64,000 bases of DNA, taken from positions 310,001 to 374,000 of the forward strand of contig JAFEMH010000938.1 of assembly GCA_022495995.1 (NCBI GenBank), written 5' to 3'. Below the pieces are notes generated by a model. It was not told where the DNA came from and ran no database searches. It worked only from the letters and a program-made list of their open reading frames with translations. Shown here one piece after another: positions 47,368 through 58,231 of this stretch. A program made the translations under genes and the position numbers. Position 1 is the stretch's first letter, and every line of letters starts with the position of its first letter. Source of the stretch: Adenophora triphylla var. japonica (lineage: Eukaryota; Streptophyta; Magnoliopsida; Asterales; Campanulaceae).

Positions 47368-48964
47368 TGTTGGGTTTCGAGGGTCCATGCGCAGCGGAAT
47401 AATGCAAATAACTCGAATACCCAAAGCCCTAGAATCCGTTTTAGATGAGTAATTAAGAAATATGAATTAGGGTTACCAACCTTGAATGCCTTTGTCGTTG
47501 ATATACGTAGTCTAACTCCAGATTGAAGAATTAGCAAGTCTTCAATGTACAATCCTTGAATCACGAACAAATGATCTTGAGAAGCGAAGATCCTCTACGA
47601 GTATCCACGCGATGAACGAACCCTAGAACTCTTTCTAGGAGGATTGCTAGATCCATTGATTGAAACCTTTTCAATCTATGATGAATTATGGAATTGATGA
47701 GATGTTTTTCAATTCACAATTGAAAAATTCTCTCTATTTTGTCTCTCTCAAGGCTCAAAATCGGAACTCGGCGCTAGGGTTGTTAAAGGAGAATATTTAT
47801 ACTCTATAAATACTATGCCCTATTAAAAACCCTTGAGAAAAACGGTTTCAAAGATTTAGGGTACATGGGCGGTCGCCCATAGGGACTGGGCGGTCGCCCA
47901 TGTGTCCGGGCCGCCTAATCCCTTCCTCCGAAAACCCATATGGGCGGTCGCTCATCGTGGGCATGGGCGGTCGCTCATGTGTCCCGAAGGTTTAATCCCT
48001 TATTCGAAAACCAACATGGGCGGTCGCCTATAATGACAAGGGCGGTCGCCCATCTAGACGAGCTCCAATGCCCCGGTTTTCAAATAACATGGGCGGTCGC
48101 CCATAGCACCTTGGGCGGTCGCCCAACACACCGTAAATCCATAATTCATTTTTGACAATTCGTTCGATGCGTGTGACCCCATAGGACTATATTATGTTGG
48201 CAATGAGTTCGATCACATCGATCCTCATAAGACATGAGCGGACTCTAGCAAGCCATCATGCCTACCCAAATAATATAATATCAAGTTCGATTTTCCTACA
48301 TAGAACATATCACAATCCCATTGTCACACGATGTTATATTGAACATGAGTCATGGTCCACGTCAACTCATATTGTTCAATGCTTTCTCGTTACCAAGTAA
48401 ATTGATTAATCGAATGACATTAATCATATTAATTCATTCGGGCATGGCCATGCACTACATCAATCTTACTCACGAGTGGCCAAGCAAACATCTCTCTTTA
48501 CGAGGGACAAGTTTCCATCTTGACTTATCATTCTTCCCAACAAGAATCATATCATGCCAATAATAACCCTTATTGTTGTCCGGTTAAAGACAACGTTAAA
48601 CTATATCAAACATGATATTCATCGAGTGGAAGACGATGATAATCTCAGGTCAAAGGATATCAATGATATGACTATATGAGATTTATCTATGACATATGAC
48701 CATGACATAAATCTCATAATGGGTCAAGTCCAGTACCTTGTTCTCTAACAAGTACCCATGAATCTAATGTGCATCTCCATGCATATAATCATCACATGAT
48801 TATCCATTAGACTTCATACTAGCGCTTCATAAGTACTAGGGACACGATTATTATAACTAAACATGCAAACACATATAATAATCAAATAAACAATCTCATA
48901 TATAAATGAACAATGACATTACATAAAGGTCTATCTCTATAGGCCTAGGGCACTAACACCTACA
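47368..48964 (-). mobile_element. Copia dimer LTR 3 (outer 5' LTR)
   Basis: 1,597 bp, same ends; TSD TCCTC follows at 48965-48969. It carries the same eight-unit GGGCGGTCGCCC cluster (about 47868-48135). Its differences from LTR 1 and LTR 2 are mostly one- to three-base changes at CAG/CTG sites. Confidence 0.92.
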
Positions 48965-48969
48965 TCCTC

Positions 48970-50022
48970 CTTGTCACGAGCAAAGCTTCTCAATTTTTGG
49001 GGCCTAGGCTTTATGGTCGGGTTGACTTCGAGTCTATGAACAGCGACCTCCTCCTTGATTCCCCTCATGTCTTCTACCCTCCATGCGAAGACATCATTAC
49101 TCTCTTTGAGTAACTCGATGATTTCTGCTCGCTCCTCAACTGATAGCTGCTTTCCAATCTGGATTTTTTGGTCGGGGTAGGAAAGGTTGGTAATTATTGA
49201 CTCTAGTTCGTCCACAGCTTCTAGCTCTGGTCCATCCCTGAATTGTAGAGTCTCAATTATTATCTCTCTGACCCTTTGCCTTTCCTCAGCTCCCAAATGT
49301 GGAGCTTCCTCAGCTATCATGTCATCCAACTTGTCTGCTACCTCGCTGGTGGTGGTGGCCCCCGAGTTATTGTCGAGCTGGAGGCATAGGTTCCCTATGA
49401 GGACTTGGTCGACCATGACTACATCTGGATCGACCTCCGTGGTGTCAGAGTGACGTGTCGACTCAAGCATGACCTCGTCATTTGAGCGATAGGTCGACTC
49501 TTCCACATTGGTGATTGTAGACAGCCGAGTAGTTTTGGTGACTGATTGAGATAGCTTTAAATAACCGTCTGCCGTCTCGATCTCAAACTCTCTCTTCTTT
49601 CTTTCCCGAAGAACATGGTCCAGGTAAGCTCGAGCTGTGCCTTGTACGCAGCCTACTCCAGCAGGTGTGGGGAACTTCACTCGCTGATGAGGGATCGATG
49701 CCACCATTCCAAGAGCGACCTGTCCAGGAATACCAAGTATGGCAGCGTAGTCACTATTTACATCAATCACGATAAATTGTACCTTTGACACAATCCTTTG
49801 GGGGTGATGGCCTAGGTCGACGTCGAGCTCTATCTGGCCTTTAGCATCAACTCGATGGTTGGTGAAGCCCTCTAACCTACCATCATATCTTTCCAACTGC
49901 TCGTCATTAAGACCCATCTCTTTGAAAGTCTTGTAGAACAAGATATCCTTGCAGGCCCCCGTGTCGACTAAGAGTCTGCTCGTCGTACATCCGTCTATGA
50001 GACCTGGGATGACGAGAACTTG
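48970..50022 (-). CDS. Tat protease and RT N-terminus (pol, upstream part)
   Basis: Aspartic protease with active site LLVDTGACKDILF at about 49970-49935, then FKEMGLNDEQLERYDG and AILGIPGQVALGMVASIPH. A long acidic linker leads into the RT N-terminus (VFAWRVEDMRGI, PRPQKLRSFARDK). The frame runs directly into the Copia TSD at 48965 and continues at 34346, so the insertion split a previously open RT frame. Upstream it is separated from gag by one in-frame TAG (50023-50025). Confidence 0.88.
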
Positions 50023-50706
50023 CTATCTAGCCGCCATGTTAGTTGCCAATTCATGAGGGTAGAAACTGATCACTTCATCTCTTACATCTCTCCTTGGAGG
50101 TACATGTGGGGCTTTGTTGAGCTGAAAGATCTTGTGTTTGATTGCTGTGTTGCTTGCTTGTTCAGTAATGACCCCCAGGTTCAATCTAGGTTGCCTCGGC
50201 CCTTGCTGTCCACCTGCTGGTTGCTCGCCCCCACCGGCTTGAGGCCTTTTCACATAAGCGTCGAGCCTCCCCAGGTCGACCATTCTTTGGATAATACGTT
50301 TCAAACCCAAATAATCTTCTGTTAGATGACCCGTGTCCTTGTGGTAATCACAATACTTGCTGTTGTCTATCCTAAACTTGTTGCCTGGGTTCATTGGGAC
50401 AGGAGGAGCCAGCTCAACAGCATTCATAATTTCTGTTCGACTCACCGTAAGGGGAGTAAAAGCCTCGGGTACCTTCTCTGTAGCCCTTGTCCTGTTTTTG
50501 CCGTTTTTATTGTTTCCTCCATTCTTGTTGGGGTCTTTCTTATCATCGGCGACCTCAACCTTTGGGCTCTTACCATTCTTCTTCTCCTTCCTTTCCTCGG
50601 CCAGAGCAACGTTATACACCTTTTCGAACAACTCCTGTCGAGTTGTGGCATCTGGCTGTGAGCTCATAATCCATGGCTTCCGAGGAAATACCACTCCAGG
50701 AAGCAA
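50023..50706 (-). pseudogene. Tat gag, C-terminal half
   Basis: Gag segment with Lys/Asn-rich linker and knuckle CDYHKDTGHLTEDY, then LKRIIQRMVDLGRL. The last metal ligand, Cys in the family's C-x2-H-x4-H-x4-C motif, is Tyr here. It ends MAAR, then TAG. The frame after the stop is the protease frame, so gag-pol may originally have been one frame. Confidence 0.82.
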
Positions 50707-52177
50707 TTTAGCACCTCTCTGTCGGTGAGATCCTCTTCAATCTTGTCAACCATTTCTTTAAACTTGGTGAAGTAGCTCATGGAGCTTTCATTTTTAGCTG
50801 CGCACCAAGTTGTTTAGATCGATCCTTTGTTACTTTCCGAGCTCCATTTGTCGAGAAGCGATCCGGGAATTTTGTTCTTAAACACGTCCAAGTGTTTATC
50901 TTTGCCCAACGCCAACCCGTTAAACCATGTCAAAGTGCTCTGTGAGGGTACTTATCGGGGCTTTGCACATATTGTCGTCTTCGTTGGCGACAAAACACAT
51001 CGTGGCTTCCGGGTGTGCTATGTGACTTCTTGCGTTGGTGGCTCAGTACTTTTCCAGTAGGGGAAGTGCGAGAACTTGGAGGAGGTCGGCGTCTCTCATC
51101 TCCTTGGATAGAGGTCGAAGAGCAAAATCAACTCGTTCAACCTTTCCAGTCTCCTTTTTCCTCTCCTCCTCCCGTTGTTCAAATTTCTTCTTCATCAGCA
51201 AACCATTCCCGAGCATCGGGTCTTTCATCTCCTGGAGAGGGAACAGGCATTTGACTTCGACCTTCACTTCGGGGGAGTTACTGCCACTTTACTCCTCCTG
51301 TCTCGTGAGAATGAGCCCTCTCGATCGGGCGGAGATCCGTACTGTCATTTCCTTGTGGCGACTGCGCGCCTATCGGCCAGGATGGCGACTGCGCCTATTA
51401 TCTCGAGTGGCGACCGAGCGCCTCTCCTCTCTTATAGGCGACTGCGCCCGTTCACTGTCTCTATGAGACCACGATCTCTATGTCAGTCTTTGGAGAAATG
51501 CGTGCATTTTCGTTTGGCCTGGCTACATTAATTGCGTCCTCAATCGGGTGAGCCTCTTTGCTCCCTGTTTACATTGAGGCTAGCCCTTAGGTCGTTACTT
51601 GGCACGTGAACGATAGTAGGAGCTCGGCGAACTATCCTGTCCTCGCCATTACGTCCCATTACCCTCATTTGGCCTAGCACTCACCTGGCGATGCCTATCA
51701 GAGACCCGAGTGGGAGCCACTCTTCTGATCGTATGTCGGCTGCTCTGCCTCCTCCCATGGCTATCAAGTCGGCCCAAGATTTGAGCTCGTTCCAACATCA
51801 TTTCCTTCTTGCTCGTGGGATTACTTGAAGGACACGCCTGTTTCCCAGCGTTCACTGTCCGGTTGGGACGACTTAGGGAGAGGTGGGACTCCTTGTCCTT
51901 CCGTATGCCTTTTTCCCTCTCCTTGTGTCGGGCAATCCTCTGCCATCAGCCAACAGCCTTGGTAGAGCGCGTGGCTCTGCCGTAGGGGCGGTGGGTGGGG
52001 GAGGAGGCAAGTCCATGTTTTCGGCATTGACATTGGGATTTCCTGCGTTTGTATTGGTGTTGTTGTTCACTGATGAATTCTTGAAGCATCTTCCATGCCC
52101 GTGCGGGGTTACCGTGGTTGTGGGTTGAGAAGAGTTTCGAGGTCGAGCTTTAAGCACGTTTCCGTGATGGAACGGCC
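50707..52177 (-). pseudogene. Tat gag N-terminal part and leader, badly disrupted
   Basis: Only scattered frames remain. One (about 52160-51873) contains NNNTNTNAGNPNVNAENMDL and a proline run, plausible for a gag N-terminus. The sequence directly inside the 5' LTR (GGCCGTTCC on the minus strand, below 52178) is where the primer binding site should be but is too changed to assign. Confidence 0.55.
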
Positions 52178-52821
52178 CGATGCTTTGCCGGGAATTGTGC
52201 TTATCAATCTTCCTCCACGTGGCGGGACGAATCACACGGCTCCTTGACCTGAAATCGGAACCCACGACTAGCCGAATGTGTCTCAGGCGAAGACGCTCGG
52301 GCGTGAGTAAGAACACAGTTGTATAAAGCTCAAAATGTATTGAATGAATGAATTCCAATAGCAAAATTGCAGTTACCTTTCACCGTTTGGTAGTGATGAA
52401 GTATTTATAGGTGCTGGTGGTTGTATTTTTGGTGGTGCTACATGAGCTCCGTGATTATAGCGGCAGTTATGGTCGCGAGAACGTGCACGTAACCGTCCAC
52501 GATCTGTAGGGATGCTGTTATGGAAAGATTTGGCCCACGTGCGTCAACATATGTCAGGTCGACACTTGGCGGTTAGGTCGAGGTCGCCACTTATAGAATG
52601 GCCGACATTGGCGGGTAGAGCATGGTTCGTACCCGAATTGTGGTATGGATCATGAGGTCGGACTAAGTTAGGTCAGGATCTGGTAGGTCGGACCATGGGC
52701 TTAGTCGACTGATACTTGAGATGGGCTTTGGGCCTTGTTTCTGATTAAGAATGTGGAAACCAAGGCTGTCTGTGATTGGGCTTTACTCGTTTGGCCCAAC
52801 TCGACACTTTTGGTATGTTCA
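52178..52821 (-). mobile_element. 5' LTR of Tat-lineage element
   Basis: 644-bp partner of 26053-26698, ending GGTATGTTCA and followed by TSD ATAAT (52822-52826). The inner end is degenerate (CGATGCTTTGCC versus TGATGCTGCAGG). Confidence 0.9.
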
Positions 52822-52826
52822 ATAAT

Positions 52827-53793
52827 TAATATGAAATAATTGTAACGAAAGAGAAATATTTATATTTCACCATATTGTTTTATACTTTTATATGTAATAT
52901 ATTACTAATAAATTATATAAATTTATTATTTACATTTTTATCTTGATTTTTTCCTTAATGATAAAAATGAAGATGACAAAAGTGGTGAATAAATATAGAA
53001 CTTTAATTATACATTTTGAAGTATAAAACTTAAGTTTTGAATTTATAAATGATTTTTTTGGGTAGCGATAAAACATATATTATTATGCTCGTAATTAAAA
53101 AATCTTGTGAAAAACTAATTTTTATAAACAATGGAATAACTTTTAGATGAAAAACTGAAAATTGTGAGTTTTTAGTTCCTAAAAACCTCTTATTTTTCCT
53201 AGTGTTAAGAAAAAGTAATTTCAAAAAAATACTTACTCATTTGTACTAATATATTTCAAACATAAAATTTATTGGTGAAACTATAAATAATTTTGAGCAG
53301 TAGAATATTCTTAAAAATATTTTATATTTTCAAGCTCACATTATTGATATTTACTTTTTAAATTGTCTCAAATATTTTTAATTATTTTTCTATAAAATAT
53401 TAAATATTAAATAAGAAATAAGGGATTGCATTGTAATTTGATTTTTATTTAGAGAAAATAAATATAAAAAATACTAGTATAAAATAAATAAAAAGTCAAG
53501 TTGAAAAAAACTAAATGATAATTGACTATTAGAAGTTAATTCTTCATTATCTAAGATAATTATTTCAAGTAAAAATATAATTAATTAAATAGATTATTAG
53601 TAAATGAATGGATATTTCTAAAAATATGATGTAGTGGATAAGTTAAATTTGTAATGATAATTAATGCTTCATTAGTTTCATATAAAACAAAAGGATGATT
53701 ATGTCTATTTACTTAAATAGGAGAGGATAGTTTTGTCTTTATACACACTGTTGTAGTGAAAAAGCAAAATATGTAGTGACAATAGCCCCTCCC
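52827..53793. other. Right interior of the Mutator-type MITE
   Basis: AT-rich, no frames. It ends in the TIR described for the element starting at 25813. Confidence 0.7.
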
Positions 53794-53821
53794 TATATTT
53801 TATTCCTTAGAATTTCTTATA

Positions 53822-54075
53822 CTCTCTTCTGCTCAAAAAATAAGGTTCTTAGTTTTATTTTTCTGATTTATTCTAAATTAAGATTTTTAGTTACTTTATT
53901 AATTTATTCCTTAAAATCGACAATGAGACCCACTTACACTTACAATGACAACTCACTTATTATTTTCTACCAAATTTCTCTCTTTTACTTTACTTTTCAT
54001 ACTCACAACATCTATTTTTTCTTAATCCGCATGTACAGCAAAACTAGTATTGAACCTTATTGTGAGACGGAAGAG
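53822..54075. mobile_element. Decayed Stowaway MITE
   Basis: Left end CTCTCTTCTGCTCAAAAAAT and right end TGAGACGGAAGAG, each next to TA. AATAAGGTTC is mirrored by GAACCTTATT. It sits directly left of another Stowaway. Confidence 0.72.
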
Positions 54076-54080
54076 TAATA

Positions 54081-54336
54081 CTCACTCCGTCCCGTTCGAA
54101 GCTTCACCTTTTACCCAAAGGGTATCTCGGTAGAAGCTTCACCTTTCCTAAACTGACAATAAATGTGGGGTCCATTTGTCAACCTCACTCACTTTTTCCT
54201 CTCACATACTTAAATTGTGGGGCCCACTTGTCATATCCACTCACTTCTTCCCTCTCACAACCCTTCTCCCACTCATCATTTTTCTTAATTTACGTGCTTC
54301 ACCAAAACGGTAAAGCATCGGGCGGGACGGAGGGAG
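54081..54336. mobile_element. Stowaway MITE
   Basis: 256 bp with ends CTCACTCCGTCCCG and CGGGACGGAGGGAG, TA on both sides (54079-54080, 54337-54338). GAAGCTTCACC repeats occur inside. Confidence 0.9.
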
Positions 54337-54462
54337 TATACAACAAAATTGTTTAGGGGTTCAAATCCCACCAAACCAAATGCAGTTTCTAGCATTTTGA
54401 AGTGCAACTTTGATAATAAATTAAATTTCACCAATAAAAAAACTATTGTGAACGAAATAAAT

Positions 54463-55112
54463 GTGACGGGCTAGGCCCAGCGATCAAAGCCCAGTTATTC
54501 AAGTATTATTGCCACCACAATCTTAGTGGATCGGCCCAAATATTACAAGGCCCAAGGCCCAGTATCAGCCAAGATCAGTCGACCTAGCTCATTGTCCGAC
54601 CTCCATGGTCCCGACCTAGCTTTGTCCGACGTACAATCCATATCTCATACGTGTATGATCCGTCTATCTTATTTAGTCAGGTCGACCTAGATCCATGCAG
54701 GCGACCTCGACCTACAAAGCGTACGTCGACCTACAAAGTCCTAACGCGTATACAACTCTTTCCATAACAGACTCCCTACAAATCAGGAGTTATATCTGGA
54801 CACGATCTCTTATACAAATCTGATCCATGATTCTAGGGATTTCACACAATCCTACTACAATTAAACCTCTTATTATCAAGGCCTATAAATACTTCAAATC
54901 TTCAACGGTTTAGAGATAATTGCTATTTGTTATTCTGAATACATTGTTCTTTATAGCTTATAAGCTCTCGTATCACCATACTTACTCTCATGCCCGAGGG
55001 TCTTCGCCGGAGACCATTCCGGCTAGTCGTGGGTTCTGTTTTCAGGTCAAAAGCTAGGTGATCAATCTTGCAGCTGAACGGAGATTGATAACAACACGAT
55101 TCTTGCAGCATC
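54463..55112 (+). mobile_element. Tat-family LTR, plus orientation, diverged subfamily
   Basis: Shares ordered blocks with the LTRs at 26053 and 52178 in reverse orientation: GGCCCAA, AGTCGACC, TTTCCATAACAG, CCTATAAATAC (TATA at 54879), GGTCTTCGCCGGAGA, CTAGTCGTGGGTTCTG and the end TTGCAGCATCA at 55112. GTTCCATTGCCGGGAATC directly after it resembles a primer binding region. No partner LTR or TSD was found, so this is a solo or truncated copy; the left boundary is approximate. Confidence 0.65.
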
Positions 55113-55540
55113 AGTTTAGTTCCATTGCCGGGAATCGTAAGCTTTTTGACCTCGAATTTTAATCAGAGAGTAATATGGCTCAATTCAGCTCCTAGTCCTG
55201 GATCGCTCTTTTCGGCCGTGAACGGTGAATCAATTCAGCATTCTTTCAGCACTTTCCTCTTTCGTCGAAGGGTTAAATTAACTGATAATGTAAAAAAAGA
55301 AAGATTAGGGTTTGCCTTTTTGTTTCTTTACTATGAATTTTGCTTATTTAGGTTTTTTTTTCCTTGTATTTTTTGTCTAATTGTTTATTTATCATGTTCT
55401 GATGCAGGATCATGAATTAAGTTTGATTGTTCTACTTACTACCCAATTTTATCATCCGTCACAAGACTTCATCTTACAAGAATTCAGGTGTTGATGCTCT
55501 TTTTGTATTACAATTGTGTTTAATTTTATTTGAATATGTT

Positions 55541-55925
55541 TCCAAAAAAACAGCCATCTGGTTGTGATATACCCCATGTATCCAACATAGAAAATGCAGA
55601 AATTGATGATTCTCAAAATCTTACATTAGATATTTTTGATCCGAGAAATTGAGATAAAATTGACAATAAGGTGAGAGATATTTTAGTTGAAAAAGGTCCC
55701 ATACGGATTTTGCATAAAGAGTATCCATTGAATAATAATTAAAGACATTTTTCCGACTCTTATTATCCTAGAAATTTGAGCAATTGAGAGATTTGTAATA
55801 GAAAATGGTTGGTTTACTCTAAACATGTGGATAGAGTGTATTGTTTTTGTTGTAAGTTGTTTAGGGGTCTCTTCATCTGATTTCGCCCGGGGCCTACAAA
55901 GTCTAAGAACGGCCCTGAATTCTTT
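55541..55925 (+). pseudogene. hAT transposase N-terminal (TTF/ZMYM1-like zinc finger) fragment
   Basis: Reading from MFPKKQPSG at 55541, the frame gives IFDPRN, KVRDILVEKGPIR and [21 protein letters not shown], the TTF-type zinc-finger region of plant hAT transposases of the ZMYM1-like group. Three in-frame stops interrupt it (TGA after DPRN, TAA after NNN, TGA after LSN). After KLF the similarity ends and a diverged stretch follows. The catalytic domain is absent. The upstream 55113-55540 may be its leader. Confidence 0.75.
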
Positions 55926-56023
55926 ATTCATTCTTAAAAAATTTTCTTAATAAACGTGAAATACTATCCTAGGACTCTTGAAGTGAGACGAATGAGTACT
56001 ATGTTTTGTTGTTTTGATTTTAA

Positions 56024-56528
56024 GACTATCTCCATTGGTGACTCTCACCAATGGGTCACCAAGGGTTGGGTTGAAAAAAAAAAAAGAATAAAGTCATGAA
56101 AATTGACAATCTAGGTTGGTCGGTCTTAAAATCAAAACAACAAAACATAGTACTCCCTTTATTTCATTGGGTGACATATGTTTATATAAATATATTTTTA
56201 AAATTAATATATTTATATAATTATATAAAATAATAAAATAAAAAATATATCAAAATTCATATATTTTTTTATAATTGTATGGGTAATTATTTTTAATAAT
56301 TGTACGGGTAATTTTAGAAATATTATTACTAATACATTATTTAAAAAATAAAATGATAAGTATTTTAGGTAAGTTGAAGTAAAGAAAAATAAATATTTTA
56401 TTAAAGATTGGATTGGGTCACTGAAGAAAATATAAATTATATAAAGTTGGAGTGGTATATATGAAGGTGAGAAAAATTAATATCCTATTTGAGATTGAGT
56501 TGGATTGATGTCAATGACGAGGATAGTC
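56024..56528. mobile_element. PIF/Harbinger-like MITE
   Basis: Ends GACTATCTCC and GGATAGTC with flanking TAA at 56021-56023 and 56529-56531. A hairpin CCATTGGTGACTCTCACCAATGG lies near the left end (two 10-base arms). It includes a 30-bp inverted copy of its own left flank, described in the findings. Confidence 0.6.
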
Positions 56529-56631
56529 TAAATTAATATTAGAAAGCATAATCTTAGATTCTACACAATGCAGGTTGATAACTTGCAAGTGAACACTTTT
56601 GGTTTTGGGGGACTGATCATATTAATGAAGT

Positions 56632-57525
56632 TAGGTCTGTCAATTTTTATCCATTACTCAAAAATTCGTTCAACACAACTCGCTAATTATTCGATTTGAT
56701 CTGACTCATTAACAATTTCGGGTTGAAAAGAGTTACCCGCTTTAATCCGTTAAATTTAGCGGGTTAAAGCGGGTCAACTCGTCAACCCGTCTCAACCCGT
56801 TATATTTATATTGATAGGGAGATGAACCAAAATAAACTTAGTTTTAACCCCCTGTCCCGCCCAGCCCACCAAACACCCCCCCCCCCCCAAGGTCGAGTCA
56901 AAAATTTAAAAAAATCATTTTCCCCATTTTTCCTCGGTACTAATTACTGAACATATATAGCCCCGTGGATGTCTGGATGATGACTAGTGATACTAGCGGA
57001 TGAGAAATAATGAAAATTCCCTTGGCACAATTTCTGTAGCTCCTATCACCTTGCAATTCTCCTTTCTAGAGTGAGCATACTGTGTGTATGCGTGTGCTTA
57101 TTAATATTATTCTATACCCCAAACCCCCCTCCCTGGTAAAAAAAAAAATTAAACATTTTAAATTTATTTTTAATCACCCCTATCCCACCCCCCGGCTCAA
57201 AAAAAAATTAAACATTTTAAATTTATTTTTAATCATCCAAGCCCCACCCCCTACTCCCCCCTACTCACTACTACCACCCCTGCCCCCACCACACCCCCAC
57301 CCCCCACCGTTGTGTTAAAAAATTAATTTATTTTTGAAAATTATTTTTCTAGTCGAGTAATTCAAAAGAAAAAAAAAAGAGTTGAGCTTATCGGGTTATT
57401 CGAGTCGACCCGCCTCATTCGACCCGTATGTTAAACAGGTTATAACGGGTATTACTTATCTCAACCCGTTACCCGCTTCAACCCGTTACCCGCTTTAATC
57501 CGAACCGACCCGATTGACAGGTCTA
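56632..57525. mobile_element. Non-autonomous hAT element
   Basis: 894 bp with ends TAGGTCTGTCAA and TTGACAGGTCTA, flanked by the perfect 8-bp duplication AATGAAGT (56624-56631, 57526-57533). Subterminal regions consist of AACCCGTTAC / GCGGGTTAAAGCGGGT motifs. The centre is C-rich with a duplicated block (AAACATTTTAAATTTATTTT twice, 57150-57230). No transposase. Confidence 0.88.
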
Positions 57526-57952
57526 AATGAAGTCAATGTTGGAGGCGCACGTGAATATGTAATTGGATGTACGAAATATTAGGTGTCTGACATTATACTG
57601 TACATATGTACATACATACGTCGTGTAGAAGCTTCTTTGAAGAAATATTAGTCCCTAATAACATATCTTCTCTCATGTTAGAACCATCCATGAAAGTTAT
57701 TAAAGGTGGGCGAATGGTGATACATAGGAAGAAGATAATTTGAAACTTGGACCAACCAAAATTAAAGCAGACTATTCTAAAAAGAAAGTGAGAAAAGAAA
57801 ATTTATAGTCTTTGGAAAGAAATATCTTTGACGCTGTGGTCAAGAATTTCATTCCACAATAAATGCTTAAATTAAATCATTAATGAAAAGTCTTAAAGTT
57901 ATGTCTAATCACAGCCTAAATCATGGGAATGGGATAGATGAATTATCTAATA

Positions 57953-58231
57953 CTCTATCCGTAACACCCGAAGGAGCAAAGTTTTTATTAAGAAAATTAA
58001 TATAGGAAAAAGAAAAAAGTGTATAGTGAAATAAATATTGTGAGTATGAAAATTGATGTAGAAAAGAGAAAGTGGGATAGAAAATAGTTAGTGAATATGT
58101 ATTGTTAGAGTATGACAAGTGGGTCTCACAAATTAAAAAATAATAAAAAAACTTTTCATTCTTGAATTGTACCCATTCAAATGAGACACTCAAAAATAAA
58201 ATTTGTGTCCCTTCGAACGGAACGAAGGGTG
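57953..58231. mobile_element. Stowaway MITE, interrupted at its right end
   Basis: Starts CTCTATCCGTAACACC after TA (57951) and ends CGAACGGAACGAAGGGTG. The compact Copia-derived element inserted five bases before the terminal TA, so the last bases GGGTG are duplicated at 60830-60834 and the flanking TA is at 60835. The body matches the remnant at 23300. Confidence 0.68.

Larger units (their letters stand above)
34352..48964 (-). mobile_element. Tandem Copia dimer LTR-INT-LTR-INT-LTR (Tork/Angela-like)
   Basis: Two complete internal regions share the middle LTR. The whole array is bounded by a single TSD, TCCTC at 34347-34351 and 48965-48969, and interrupts the Tat RT frame. Each internal region has an initiator-Met-type primer binding site (TGGTATCAGAGC on the minus strand), gag, protease, integrase, RT and RNase H in Copia order, and a polypurine tract. 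Assignment to the Tork/Angela group rests on general look and LTR size and is tentative. Confidence 0.9.
26053..52821 (-). mobile_element. Complete Tat-lineage Ty3 retrotransposon (hosting a Copia dimer)
   Basis: LTRs at 26053-26698 and 52178-52821, perfect TSD ATAAT at 26048-26052 and 52822-52826. On the minus strand the order is 5' LTR, gag, protease, RT, RNase H, second archaeal-type RNase H, integrase, tandem repeats, an antisense gene, polypurine tract, 3' LTR. The second RNase H and the antisense gene before the 3' LTR are hallmarks of the Tat lineage. Without the 14.6-kb Copia insertion the element is about 12.2 kb. Confidence 0.88.
25813..53793. mobile_element. Mutator-type (MULE) MITE split by nested retrotransposons
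   Basis: Left end GGGAGGGGCTATTG at 25813 and its inverse CAATAGCCCCTCCC ending at 53793. Both continue into a second shared block (TTTTGCTTTTYCACTAC). Perfect 9-bp duplications TATATTTTA lie outside both ends (25804-25812 and 53794-53802). TIRs of about 40 bp with a 9-bp TSD indicate Mutator. The element's own DNA is 25813-26052 plus 52827-53793 (about 1.2 kb, AT-rich, no transposase). Everything between is a later Tat insertion. The surviving 9-bp TSD proves the nesting. Confidence 0.82.

Noticed and set aside
50023..50728. Plus-strand open frames of 100-123 codons opposite the Tat gag
   Set aside because: Mirror of a biased gag sequence; no similarity and no promoter.
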